A stretch of DNA of 64,000 nt from Plotosus lineatus. Taxonomy: Eukaryota > Chordata > Actinopteri > Siluriformes > Plotosidae. The stretch is from assembly GCA_024760905.1 (NCBI GenBank), contig CM045729.1, forward strand, positions 10,035,580 to 10,099,579, in the 5' to 3' direction. A program made the position numbers and the translations under genes. The notes beneath the pieces are model-generated. The model saw only the letters and a program-made list of their open reading frames with translations, was not told the origin of the DNA and did no database searches. Below are positions 24,001-35,812 of this stretch, piece by piece. Positions within the stretch are counted from its first letter, which is position 1, and every line of letters begins with the position of its first letter.

Positions 24001-24478
24001 TAGCATCCAAAATTATTAACGACGAAACTCATAATCTTCATTCTGAATATATCCTTCTTCCTTCCGGCCGCAGATATCAATTACCCAAACTTAAATCAAA
24101 GAGAGCCCGTACATCCTATATACCAACTAGCATTTTCCTTTTAAATAAGTAGCCTCCACCTTTAGTCTCTTGTATATTGTTATATTTCGTACCACTGTTT
24201 TTATCTGTTGCGTTATCTAATTTAAAAACTCAGTTTTATGTCTTAAGTCGTTGCGTGTCCGTTTAACATACAGTATTCTTTAAAGTATTTTTCAATTTTA
24301 TTTCTGAACTTTTAGTGCTAGTTTCTTACATTGCACCTTAAGATATTTAATATTTAATATTTAATGTTATATATGTATTATGTCTTCATGTTTGTAATAT
24401 GTTCTTATGTATGTATGTTTTATGGAGCCTGTGTACGTGCAAGACAAATTCCCTCCTCGGGCAATAAATTATTGTCAT
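21092..24478 (+). mobile_element. Near full-length L2/CR1-type LINE
   Basis: The element lies between CATCA copies at 21087-21091 and 24479-24483. Removing it restores the sequence seen uninterrupted in units 0 and 2. It encodes an endonuclease and reverse transcriptase, has an A/T-rich 3' UTR with GCAATAAATTATTG near the end, and finishes in a short ATC repeat. It lacks a recognisable ORF1. Its presence in only one of three unit copies shows that it inserted after the duplication. Confidence 0.85.
21218..24152 (+). pseudogene. LINE endonuclease-reverse transcriptase, frameshifted once
   Basis: The first in-frame ATG is 21218. An APE-type endonuclease comes first (LLSNVRSIKNKLNEL, CFTETWLN, LILGDFNSC, GSSDHNGVYL), then the reverse transcriptase (NDYRPVALTSVVMKCLERLV, FIDFSSAFNTI, and the catalytic FADDVA at about 23480). 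The C-terminal part (CQQRLFFLRKLRSF, LLPSGRRYQLP) runs to the stop at 24152. The frame shifts at about 23384-23407. Compared with the usual RT motif, one G and one C appear missing from homopolymers 20 bases apart. Everything else is open, so either the copy is very young or the two losses are sequencing errors. Confidence 0.85.
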
Positions 24479-25847
24479 CATCAATCTTGTTGCTCTGGAT
24501 CTGAGATGTTTCCGTTTACTGGTGTGTTTGGGGTCATTGTCTTGTTGGAACCCATTTCAAGAGCATTTCCTGTTCACCATGAGGCAGTACGACCTCTTCA
24601 GGTGTTCTGATGGATTCAAACTGATCCATGATTCCTGGGATGTGATAAATAGGCCCGACACCGTAGTATGAGAAACATCCCCATATCACGGTGCTGGTGC
24701 CACCAGGCTTCACTGTCCTCATAGTGTACTGTGGCTTGAATTCAGTGCTTGGTGTCATCTAGGGGCCACTAGGACCAAAAAGAATAATCTTACTTTCATC
24801 AGTCCACAGAATGTCGCTCCGGTTCTCTTTATTCCAGTCAATGTGCTCTTTGGTGAATTGGAACCTCTTCACGTCTTTTTTTCAGCAGTGGGACATTGCG
24901 GGGCTTCCTGCCGATAGCTGGATTTCACATAGGCGTCTTCCAACTGTAACAGGACTCACAGGTCATTTTAGACCTTCTCTGATCTTCCTGGAGCTGATTG
25001 GTCGCTGAGTCATTGCCATTTTAGTTCTTTTATCCATTCAAATGTTTTTTCTTCCACATCTTTCAGGGTTTGGTGCCATTTTAAATAATTTGGATCACTT
25101 TATCTGAGCAGCCGAACATTCTCTGCTCTTTAAGTTTTCATCTCTCCAATCAACTTTTTAATCAAGGTCCGCTGTTCTTCTGAACAATGTCTTCTGAACA
25201 ATGTCTGGAACGACCCATTTTGCTCAGAATTTCTGAGAGGAATGTTGATAACCAGCAGGTACATTTCCCGCCTTCCGTCCTTAAATAATGACAATGATTG
25301 GCTCCTGTTTTTTAAAGAATGAATGACATCAGCGATTGAACTCCATACTGATATTATTTTGAACACGCCTCTTTCAATTAATGATTCAATTACACAAAAT
25401 CAGCAGCATGCGGGTCAGGACTGTTGGTTCTGTTGGATTCTATTACTCTCCTACACCTGACTGATATTATTTTGAACACGACTGTAGTTCATTACAAAGA
25501 AACGCTTCTGAATGATGTCACAGCTTTATGTTTGTCTGTTATAACGCACTGACACTGGAGACTCCTTCCATTATTCGGAAGAAGAGTCGATATTCCATTC
25601 CAGAGACTCCTTCCATTATTCGGCACCAGAAAAGTAGAGATTGCTGCTCGATTGTTTTCTCAGACACCTGCGAAAGTAGGAAGAGCTGCATTGAGCTGCA
25701 TTCTCATTTTCAGTGTCGTGTGAAAAGAGTGTGGTGACATGCAATGCAATCACTGGGGTGCGTCTGCACAATTTAAATAAAGAGGGGAAAAAAAACAGAG
25801 AAAAATGACATGCAATTTAATAACATCCTGTTCTATTTTTATATTAA

Positions 25848-25985
25848 GGAAACCAAGCACAGGAACAACATGCAAACTCCACACAGAAACACTGATGTTG
25901 TTCCCGGGAATCAAACCCAGGCCCTTCCTGCTGTGAGGTGGATATATTAATCACTGCACCACCATGCTGCCCTCCCAAATTATTA

Positions 25986-26020
<35 letters not shown>

Positions 26021-26170
26021 GTTGTTGTTATTGTTGTTGTTTATTTATTCTTGTTTATTTTATTTTTGTTTGCATTAAACAGTCTCTAAGATCAATAAGT
26101 TTAAAACACTGACTCATTTGGCAAGCCACTTAATAATGTACAGAGACAATGTTCACAGGGAGGCTGGAGC
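25848..26170 (-). repeat. Truncated SINE-like repeat and (ATT)n run (unit 2)
   Basis: This is the counterpart of 2833-3150. The sequence jumps from the base matching 2258 straight to the one matching 2833, so 574 bp present in unit 1 are absent here. An ATT run (25981-26020) follows. Confidence 0.6.
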
Positions 26171-26872
26171 CTATCTCAGCCGACACTAAGCGGGGTACCC
26201 GAGTCCATCACAGAGAGAAGCTGAAACTTCAAAGTCAGAAATGTAAACTTGGCTCCATCTGCTGTATGATTTGAAACACTGCAAGTATTTTGACATTTTT
26301 TTAGTTTCATATTTTGGAGGAGATGGTGTGTGTGTGTGTGTGTGTGTGTGAGTGTACATGTTGAAAGACTGAATTTCTCAGTAACACACTTTCTCAATTT
26401 CTGAACCACTCACTCCGACACTTGGTGAAGGTGAAGCTCACCATGAACATTTCGCAATGTAAAATCCAATAGATGATTCCTGTGTCATTTTTTAAAATCA
26501 TTTTCATTCCATCCTGTAGTTTATTTGTTTGTGGAAGTCCTGAAAACCAAGGTTGTGGAAAAAGTCTGCTGGAGACATTTTACTTTAATATCACATGATT
26601 TTAATTTAACAAATCTTTATTTCAACAGAACATTTCATTATTTTATATTATTTTGAGAACTCTAAATAAAATTATGTCAATATTTCCAGTTTTTATTTTA
26701 TTTTGATTTCACAGACGAAGTGAGACGGAATGACGTCATAAAACTTCAAAAACGTTTCACAATGAAGTCTTCAGTGGTTTTGTAAAACAAACATTCACAA
26801 AGAATAAACTTTAATGTTCAATATTTCATTCACTGAAATAAAACAAAACCAGCTCCGACTGATCTGATTCGT

Positions 26873-27396
26873 TTACAGAGACTGAAGTGGGCGGAGCTTG
26901 AGAGGAGATTCTTCACCATAAACCCAGAGGAATGGCAGTAATGTATCAGTGAATGTGTGTGTGAAAGTGTGGAGGTGTTTGTTAGTGAGCGGGTCGGAGA
27001 AGGACAGTTTTCCTCTGTCCCAGTCCAACTGGACTCTGATCCTCTGGAGTTTCTGTGATACTGAGAGGAGAGTCGCTGGCTGTGGTGTAGAAACTGCTCC
27101 ATATTCACCAACATAATACCGCACATACCAGATTCCACTGCTGAAGAATATCCTCCTCTTCCTCTGAGCAGATTCTCTCATCACACCCACAACCCAGCAT
27201 GTACAGTCTCCAACATCAACATCCCAGCAGTGAGTCCCTGAGTTAAAACCCTCAGAGCCCAGAATACAGGAATTATGATTAAATCTCTCTGGATTATCAG
27301 GAAGTTTCTGTTTCTCTTTCCTGAATCTCACACTGGTCAGATCATCAGATACAATGAGGTTCGGATGAGCGGTGTTGGGGTCCAGAGTTACAGGTA

Positions 27397-27439
<43 letters not shown>

Positions 27440-28282
27440 TAAGAGAAGATAGAAACTCTGTAAGAAACTCTGAAGCTTGAAGTCTCTGCTGCGCTCCGTT
27501 GGTTCCTCGGTGTCTCTGCTCAATACAAACACTGAACGGAGAAAGTTTTTCTTGAATGAATGAGCCACAGTCTGATCTTCAACTTTCAAAATAAACTGTC
27601 GACTGCATCCCCGAGGAACCGAATTAAACACGAACACTTTTATAATAATAATAATAATAATACTATCACACAAATTCTCCCACTTTTTGAAATATAAAAA
27701 GTTCTGCTGCTTCGAGACCACCTCACTGCTGATGCTGCTGCGACCTGAACCCGGATGAAGCAGATGATGATGATTATGATAACAATACATACATTTTTTA
27801 CACAAGAGAGCTTTGAGAGATTTCCTTTCAGCTTTTTCTCTTTCTCAGGGTTCGCAACAGCCAATGATTCGCACGTTTGATTTGGTTCATAGGTTTTTAC
27901 GTCGGATGCCCTTCCTGACACAACCGTTTTGCAAGGGACAGAAACACGCTGACGGCTTTGCAGCTCCTCTTTACGAAAGTCAGCAATGGTTCTTTTACAT
28001 GAACCTCTCACCATAGACAGTGAGAGACATGGCCCGCCTTTGATAACCCAGTTACTGCACTGGGGACATTTTTACACCAATTGATTGAAATAAAATAAGG
28101 AAAAACCTCTCTGTCTTAGCTTCAAATCATTCGCAACAAAAAACTTATCAGTTATTGAACGCACCACAGTGTACACGAACCAAAGGATTTCAAAATAAAA
28201 GTTCCACTGGATTAAATGACGTTGCATGAAATGTAAACAGATTTATTATACGTAGAATGATTTATTATGATTATTATTATTG

Positions 28283-28315
<33 letters not shown>

Positions 28316-28318
28316 TTC

Positions 28319-28352
<34 letters not shown>

Positions 28353-29874
28353 CAAAAACAAAACAAAACCACAATAATAATAATAATAATTTAAATTTGT
28401 AATATACAAATAAATGCTTCAAACCTCTTCAGTGCAGTTTATTAGAAAACAGAAAGCAGCTTAAGGAATTGAAATTAGAAATTGTATGTGCACGCACACA
28501 CACACACACACACACACACAAGATAGAATGAATGTGAAAAATTGGTACTTTCAGCAGCTTACTGTATTGTACAGTGTCCTGCATCTTCTCGCAGACTCTG
28601 AACTTCAGGTTGCTCAGATGCTTTGCCACATGGATCAGTGCTCCTGAAAGCTCCTCTGGATGCTGCAGTGTGCACTGGGCTCTGGAAACACATTCGGGAG
28701 TCAGTGCTGCTGTGGGTTTGGATTGAGAAACACAGAGAATGAGAGAGACAGGAAGAACATCACTCACCTTTTCACTGTGGCCTTGTAGTTCTGTCAAACA
28801 ACAAAGTAAATATCAGTGGAGATGATTGACATTTTTACACCAATGAAATGTGGCGTTTCTGATGATGGAAACAAGTTTTACTTTCTCACAGTATAAATAC
28901 TGAATAAATGATCCTCACTTGTAAGAATGAGATGTTTTCAGCTCTCATCTCGTCTTCTATGGCTCTGATTGTGTCTGAAAGAGATTAAATGTCTTTGCTC
29001 AGCTTCTCCATCTTCTCCTTCATCATCTGACTCTTCTGCTCCTCTTCCTCTCTCAGTGCAGTGATCCTGACTGTCTCTTCATCTCGTAGAAACCGGTGAA
29101 GCTCCTCAAACTCCTCTTTAATCTGACGCTCTGTGTGTTGGGACTGAATCTGCAGTGAAGAGGAAATCAAATGAAATAGAATCCATTATGCAATGATGTA
29201 AAATATAATTATAATATCAAACCCATGCTATTGATTCTAACCTTTATATGCTCTGCAGTCTGACTCCAGTTCAGTTTACAGTCTTTAAAGATCTTCAGTT
29301 TCTCCTGTAGGGGCTTCAGTGTAGTTTCGAGCTCCTCCTGAAACAAATCCACACACTGCATGGAGACTCTGTGTTTCAGATCTTATTTGACACATCGTTA
29401 CCTCACACCACTGTTTATTATGGAGATTTAACTGTACAATGTTCAGTGTGTGTTTTTATAATATACATTATTTACCTTACAGTCTGTTACTGCCTCATCA
29501 ATGGGGCAGAATTTGTGGTTGGTGTGTTTTCTTGAATCCCGACACACCACACACACCGGCTGTTGATCGTCCAGACAGAAAATTTTTAATTTCTCATTGT
29601 GCAGACTGCAGACTGTTTCAGACCCTGATGAAGATCTCTGATTTCTCTCCTGTAAGAAAGTCTCACACAGGTTCTTTAAGGCCAGATTGATGGGAGGAGA
29701 ATCCATGGGCGACTTCCTCCTACAAACGGGACATTCTCTGGATCCTTTGGTCTCCCAGAACTTCTCCAAACACACTTTACACACACTGTGACTGCAGCCC
29801 AGAACAACAGGATTCTTGAAGATTTCACAGCACACAGGACAGGAGAAATCCTCCTCCGAGAATTTAGAAGTCAT
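26873..29874 (-). pseudogene. TRIM family E3 ubiquitin ligase gene, copy 2, nonsense codon in coiled coil
   Basis: Minus-strand exons: 29476-29874 (ATG at 29872-29874), 29242-29337, 28919-29149, 28768-28790, 28563-28681 and 26873-27396. Together they would give about 463 residues. The first exon holds a complete C3HC4 RING (CPVC near residue 12, [13 protein letters not shown] near residue 49) and a B-box ([25 protein letters not shown]). Exons 2-5 encode the coiled coil ([33 protein letters not shown]), and the last exon a full PRY/SPRY. In the coiled-coil exon a TAA at 28985-28987 replaces the TCA of copy 1. Read literally, this truncates the protein before the SPRY domain and exposes the mRNA to nonsense-mediated decay. 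All splice sites are intact. It resembles fish TRIM35/39-like genes. Confidence 0.88.
27821..28069 (-). mobile_element. SINE with RTE-type tail, in TRIM copy 2 intron
   Basis: This is the counterpart of 4844-5089 at the same intronic site. On the minus strand the tail shows GGTTGTGTCAGGAAGGGCAT and then the RTE-like end. Confidence 0.8.
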
Positions 29875-29915
29875 TTTATTTTGCTGTTGTTGTTCTCTCC
29901 AGTCCAAATGTTCAG

Positions 29916-29927
29916 AGTTTCACTTTC
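29916..29927 (-). promoter_or_regulatory. ISRE 42 bp upstream of the TRIM copy 2 start codon
   Basis: The minus strand reads GAAAGTGAAACT, preceded by a further overlapping AAAGTGAAAG half-site. It is conserved in unit 1 (6847-6858). Interferon control is inferred from the motif and from the known behaviour of many fish TRIM genes. Confidence 0.62.
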
Positions 29928-30463
29928 ACTTTGATTAAAAGTAATTACAGCCTGATTTCAGGTTTCTTTAAAGTAAAACACACGACTTTGTAGATCCAGT
30001 TATTAATCACTTCTTCTCACAGTGCTGAGAATGAGACTCATATTTCTCCATAAACCGAGAATAAAACAAAACTCACCAGAGCAGAACACTGCAGGCTGGT
30101 TATGGAGTTATGGTCGTCTCAGACTACACACTTCCTGAATAGGAGGAGTTTTAGAGAGACTTTTAGAGAGAATTATGTTCCCAACATTCGCAGTCACTGA
30201 ATGTCACAAAATGACATTCATCAGAAAAGTTGGCAAATCCAAAATCTGCTTAGCTCATTAGCATTCACGAAGAGTTCAACTAAAGTCTGTGTAAATAAAT
30301 AAACAACTGCACTTATTACACTTGTGTTTGTAACGTTGGGGTAATGGACAATATAGCAATGTACATCAGTCTCCTGTAGATGGAAGCAAAGGAGAAAGAT
30401 GTGAGAAAAGAACATTGATAAGAAAAATATGAATTATCAACAAATGAGTCATTGCAGTTTTCC

Positions 30464-30553
30464 CTGACTGACTTGAAATGGTTCCTTAAACTCTCTCTAA
30501 TCACAGACAGTGAGACGTGTGGCTGGCCTTTGATCATCCAGTTTGCTGCACTT
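30464..30553 (-). mobile_element. Diverged SINE fragment (unit 2)
   Basis: This is the counterpart of 7395-7484, followed by a TG run (30555-30573) and a G8-9 tract. Confidence 0.55.
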
Positions 30554-30637
30554 TGTGTGTGTGTGTGTGTGTTGGGGGGGGGGGTGTTAGCAAATGACAA
30601 TTCAGTGATGAGACTTCAGTGTTATATCACTGTGGAA

Positions 30638-31817
30638 CCAACATCTGAATATACAACAGTTTGGTTTCAGCCAAGAAAGAGCACCACAGATGCAGTGTTT
30701 GCCTTGAGAATGTGAAGAGAAGTACAGAGAAGGTCAGAAGGAGCTGCATTGTGCTTTTGTGGATCTGGAGAAAGCACATGACAGGGTGCCGAGAGAGGAA
30801 TTGTGGTATTGCATGAGGAAGTCTGGAGTGGCAGAGAAGTATGTTAGAGTGGTGCAGGACATGTATGACAGATGTAAGACAGTGGTGAGGTGTGCTGTCG
30901 GTGTGACAAAAAAGTTCAAGGTGGAGGTGGGACTGCATCAAGGGTCAGCTCTGAGCCCCTTCTTGTTTGCTATAGTGATAGACAGGCTGACAGACGAGGT
31001 TAGACAAGAATCTCCATGGGCTATGTTGTTTTCAGATGACATTGTGATCTGTAGTGAGAGCAGAGAACAAGTGCAGGAAAATCTAGAGAGGTGGAGGTAT
31101 GCCCTGGAAAGGAGAGAAATGAAGGTTAGCCTCAGTAAGATAGAATACATGTGTGTGAACGACAAGGACCCATGAGGAACGGTGAGGTTACAGGGAGCAG
31201 AGATAAAGAAGGTGGAGGATTTAAAGTACTTAGGCTAAACAATCCAGAGCAATGGAGTGTGGAAAAGAGGTGAAGAAGCGTGTGCAAGCAGGCTGGAATG
31301 GTTGGAGAAAAGTGTCCGCTGTGATGTGTGATAGGAAGGTATCAGCATGAATGAAAGGAAAAGTGTACAAGACAGTGATGAGGCCAGCGATGTTGTATGG
31401 TTTAGAAACAGTGGCACTGGGGAAAAGACAGGAGGCTGAGCTGGAGGTAGCAGAGATGAAATTGTTGAGGTTCTCTTTGGGAGTCACGAGGATGGAAAAG
31501 ATCAGGAATGAGTACATCAGAGGGACAGCACATGTAAGATGTTTTGGAGACAAAGTCAGAGAGGCTAGATTGAGATGGTTTGGACATGTACAGAGGAGGG
31601 ATAGTGAATATATTGGTAGTAGGATGCTGAGGTTGGAACTACCAGGTAGAAGGTCTAGAGGAAGGCCAAAGAGAAATTTTATGGATGTGGTGAAGGAGGA
31701 CATGAAGGTAGTTGGAGTAAGAGTAGAGGATGTAGAGGATAGGGTAAGATTGAGGCAGATCATTTGCTGTGGCAACCTCTGAAGGGAAAAGCCGAAAAGA
31801 AAAGAAGAAGAAGAAGG
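30638..31817 (+). mobile_element. 5'-truncated RTE-clade LINE (unit 2)
   Basis: This is the counterpart of 7608-8809, lacking its 21-bp internal duplication. RT C-terminal half frames are at 30759-31175 and 31351-31782. Stops at 31173 and near 31237 make it dead. It ends in the same AAG-repeat tail against the Tc1 half-element. Confidence 0.85.
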
Positions 31818-31818
31818 A

Positions 31819-32251
31819 TTGGCCGAGTCAAAGTCCTGACCTGAACCCTATTGAGATGCTGTTGCATGACCTTAAAAAGGTTGTTCATGCCGGAAAACCA
31901 TCTGATCTTAAACAATTGTGCAGAGAAGAGTGGGCCAAAATCCCATCCAGCCATGTGAAACTCATCGACTCTTATCACAAATGCTTTTTGCAGTTATTGC
32001 TGCAAAAGGTGGTTCAACCAGATATCAGGTTTAGCAGGCATTTACTTTTTCACACGGGCCCTTGTAGGTTCGGATTTTTTTTTTCCATAAAAAAAAAAAT
32101 GCAATTGGCACTGAAAACTGCATGTAGTGTTTACTTGTGTTTTCTCTTTGGATAATATTTAGGTTTGCTTGATCTGAAATGGATGACGGTGACAAAAATG
32201 CACAAAATGTCAGAAATTGGTCAGGGGGCGAAAACTTTGGCACAGCACTGT
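31819..32251 (+). mobile_element. 3' half of a Tc1-like transposon (unit 2)
   Basis: It has the same DWPSQSPDLNPIE start as the unit 1 copy. A small change near 31985 shifts the final codons. The 3' terminal repeat ends GGCGAAAACTTTGGCACAGC. Confidence 0.83.
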
Positions 32252-32936
32252 ATGCGCCGCTATTGAAAAGTCTGAATCCACCTTCTACCTCAGTTGGAAT
32301 GAGTAGTTGCGTCCAGACTTTAAAAGAAGACTGTGAAGCAACAACTGAAAGTGTGATTGACCCAAGTGAAGCTTACGGTGCGAACCCACATCATGCTGCT
32401 GCTCGCGAGCTCAGGCATTCATTCTGCACTTTCACATAGTCAGTGAGTCAACATCATCATTATTAAGAAAGTCATTGTTTATTTATCAGGCTGTTCAAAT
32501 CTTCAAAAGGAAATTGTAGATTTTAAAATAATAAAAATGAAATCATATCATTCTCCTGATGGCCACATGTTGATTAATGTCCATGCTCCAACTTTCCAAG
32601 CTAGTCATGTCCTGTGGTGTCGAGGATAATTATATCAAACTACACTGAATAATGAAAAGTTAACTGATTGCTTCCTTTTTAGACCAAGACGAAATATCTG
32701 GTTCCTGTTTGCCTCACCATGAAGACAGGCAGCTCTGTGTTGCCATAAAAATCAAATAAAAAGTTTAGCCAGCCTCACGTGATATTGTAATGAACAGCAT
32801 CCCCCTCTGTGGTCTCTGAAGGGAGGATTAGGAGACTCTCCTCCCGAACTGGGAAATCCTTTGAAATAACTAAATATAGTCACTGAACTTGGCACTTGTC
32901 CTTGGGTAGGATGTCAGTTTTTCTCTAAAAATATAT
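32252..32936. other. Gene-free AT-rich stretch (unit 2)
   Basis: Nothing recognisable is present. It is a near-exact match to 9242-9925. Confidence 0.5.
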
Positions 32937-33848
<912 letters not shown>

Positions 33849-33849
33849 G

Positions 33850-33913
<64 letters not shown>

Positions 33914-33915
<2 letters not shown>

Positions 33916-34465
33916 CGATTGCTGCAGCCTCTGCTGTAAAGCGGAGCTTTGGAGTTTTTACTGGTCTGTCTTGGAGAAGATGGCGCTAAGCCACTCAGCA
34001 AAGCTATGAATTTACCAATATATGTTCCAATCCTCACCTATGATCACGAGATTTAGGTAACCAAAATAACAAGATTGCTTATACAAGTAGCTGAAATGAG
34101 CTTCTGTCACCGGGTGGCGGGGCTCGCCTTTCGAGATCGGGTGAGAGGCTCAGCCATCCAGGGGGAGCTTGGAGTAGAATCACTGCTCCTCCACGTTGAG
34201 AGGAGCCAGTTGAGGTGGCTCAGGCATCTGGTGTGAATGCTTCCCGAACGCCACGCTGGTGTGGTGTTTCGGGCATGTCCAACCAGAAGAGACCCTGGAG
34301 TCCACCTAGAACATGCTGGAGGGCTTATGTCTCTCAGATCGTCTGGGAACACCTTGGAGTCCCCAGAGAAGAGCTGGAGGAAGTAGATGGGGAGAGGGAC
34401 GTCTGGACCTCACTGTTTAGGCTGCTGCCCTCGCGACCCAACCCTGGATTAAGTGGAAGACAGGC
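33914..34465 (+). mobile_element. Rex3-type LINE 3' fragment (unit 2)
   Basis: This is the counterpart of 11540-12090, with the same broken polymerase C-terminus and the same 3' end. Confidence 0.8.
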
Positions 34466-35001
34466 ATGTGACTTTTCCACGAATTTGCAGAATTCAGATT
34501 TTTTCAATGGCCCAGTTAAAAAAAAAAATCAAAATTTTCCACGCCAAATATGTCAAAATAATCTTTTCCGCTTTTATTCCGTTCCGAGTTTTGCATAAAA
34601 TGACCGCTCTTGAAACATAACTGCTGATTGGCTGATGGCTTTCTAATAGCCAATCACTGATGTTGAAACACGCACGTAGACATTCGCACCACTTCCGATC
34701 TGTCCAGATATCAAAAGCATGTCAGGGAAAGAGAAAAAAGATTCTGCTCGAATCAAAGAAATAGACAAAATCGTGAAAAACAATTTTAGGTGGGAATGGA
34801 TGGGAAAAGAAAGCATTCAATTGCCGGAACATTTGGTGTTCAAGCGAAGAACCCAGAATCTTACGGACTTAACTCTTTGTTTGCAGTTCGACCAGAAACT
34901 TCCGTGCAAAGAAAAGAGCCAGTGAAACAATCAGTTCCTGTCACAAGATCGAGGAGTAAATTATTGTGAATGCATGCATGTTTTAGGTCTAGGACGTTCA
35001 T
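34466..35001. other. Gene-free stretch
   Basis: It matches 12091-12693 but lacks about 55 bp near 34955. The 68-codon open frame at 34719-34925 is lysine-rich and not conserved in frame in unit 1, so it is not called a gene. Confidence 0.45.
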
Positions 35002-35336
35002 ATATGGGCAGTGGTGGTCTAGTGGTATAAGGCACCGGATCGCTGATCCAAAGGTTGGGGGTTCGTGTCCCACTCTCCACAAGGTTGTCACTGTCCCCCC
35101 CAGTGCAGCTAACTGGGTTATCAAAGGCCGGCCATGTCTCTCACTGTCTATGGTGTGATGCATGTAAAAGAACCATTGCTGACTTTCGACAAGAGTAGGC
35201 TGCAAAGCCGTCAGCGTGTTTCCGCCCTGCGATGGCCTGGCGAGCTGTCCAGGGTGTACTCTGCCCTCGCCCTGAGTTGGCTGGGATGGGCACCTAATTA
35301 GGATGAAGCGGTTACAGAAAATGAACTGAACTGAAT
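35002..35336 (+). mobile_element. Full-length tRNA-SINE with L2-like tail, unit 2 only
   Basis: The head starts GGGCAGTGGTGGTCTAGTGG (A box) and continues to a B box at GGGGGTTCGTGTCCC. The body is the same as in the RTE-tailed SINEs up to about 35227. Instead of the RTE tail it continues CGATGGCCTGGCGAGCTGTC... and ends TTAGGATGAAGCGGTTACAG with GAACT/GAATG repeats, like L2/CR1-type LINE ends. GTTCAT flanks it at 34996-35001 and 35337-35342. The empty site is in unit 1. Confidence 0.88.
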
Positions 35337-35616
35337 GTTCATGTGTTTATTCTGTGAACTGAATCAAATGAGCCGACTCGATGGTCACTGAACCATTTTT
35401 CTGCTGTTTAGAATAAATAAATTATTGCCGCATTAACGCAAGAGTTTTTCGTGATTAACTGATGTAAATAGGCATTGTTATTAATTGTTTCTGAACAGCA
35501 GCGGGAGTGTGTGCTCGTGTAATTAGCTCATTAATATTGGAAATGTAAAAATATGAATCTTAGACTCGACCGAAACGCCTCAGCATCCAGAAAAACAAAC
35601 TTTCGAAGGCAGCCTC

Positions 35617-35746
35617 TGTCATGTCGTCATAAACGGAACCGGAAGTAATAATAAAGCGAGTGGTCTTGAAACCAAAGTTGTGTGTGTGTCTTCACGTGTT
35701 AGAGCAGTTGTAGAAGCCGTATTGATCGCAAGCAGGAGGGTTTACA
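35617..35746 (+). repeat. 5' LTR of Ty3/gypsy element (unit 2)
   Basis: It starts TGTCATGTCGTC and ends GGGTTTACA. It is closer to the unit 1 5' LTR than to its own 3' LTR, as expected if the element pre-dates the duplication. Confidence 0.88.
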
Positions 35747-35812
35747 TTGGCGACGAGGATAAATATCTCACGAAGAAGACATAAACATTAGAACTGTGAC
35801 AGTTTAGTGAAA

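Larger units (their letters stand above)
20611..25484 (-). mobile_element. Decayed Tc1-like transposon interrupted by a LINE
   Basis: This is the same Tc1 remnant as 397-1895, with the same terminal repeats. It is split by the L2-type LINE at 21092-24478. The interruption is unique to this unit. Confidence 0.78.

Noticed and set aside
27811..28016. Possible short proteins from the SINE in the TRIM introns (also at 4835-5065)
   Set aside because: The frame lies in a SINE tail and body on the antisense strand and is shared by many unrelated SINE copies.
34719..34925. 68-codon lysine-rich open frame
   Set aside because: The equivalent in unit 1 (about 12349-12565) is frameshifted, there is no recognisable motif, and no splice or promoter context is seen.
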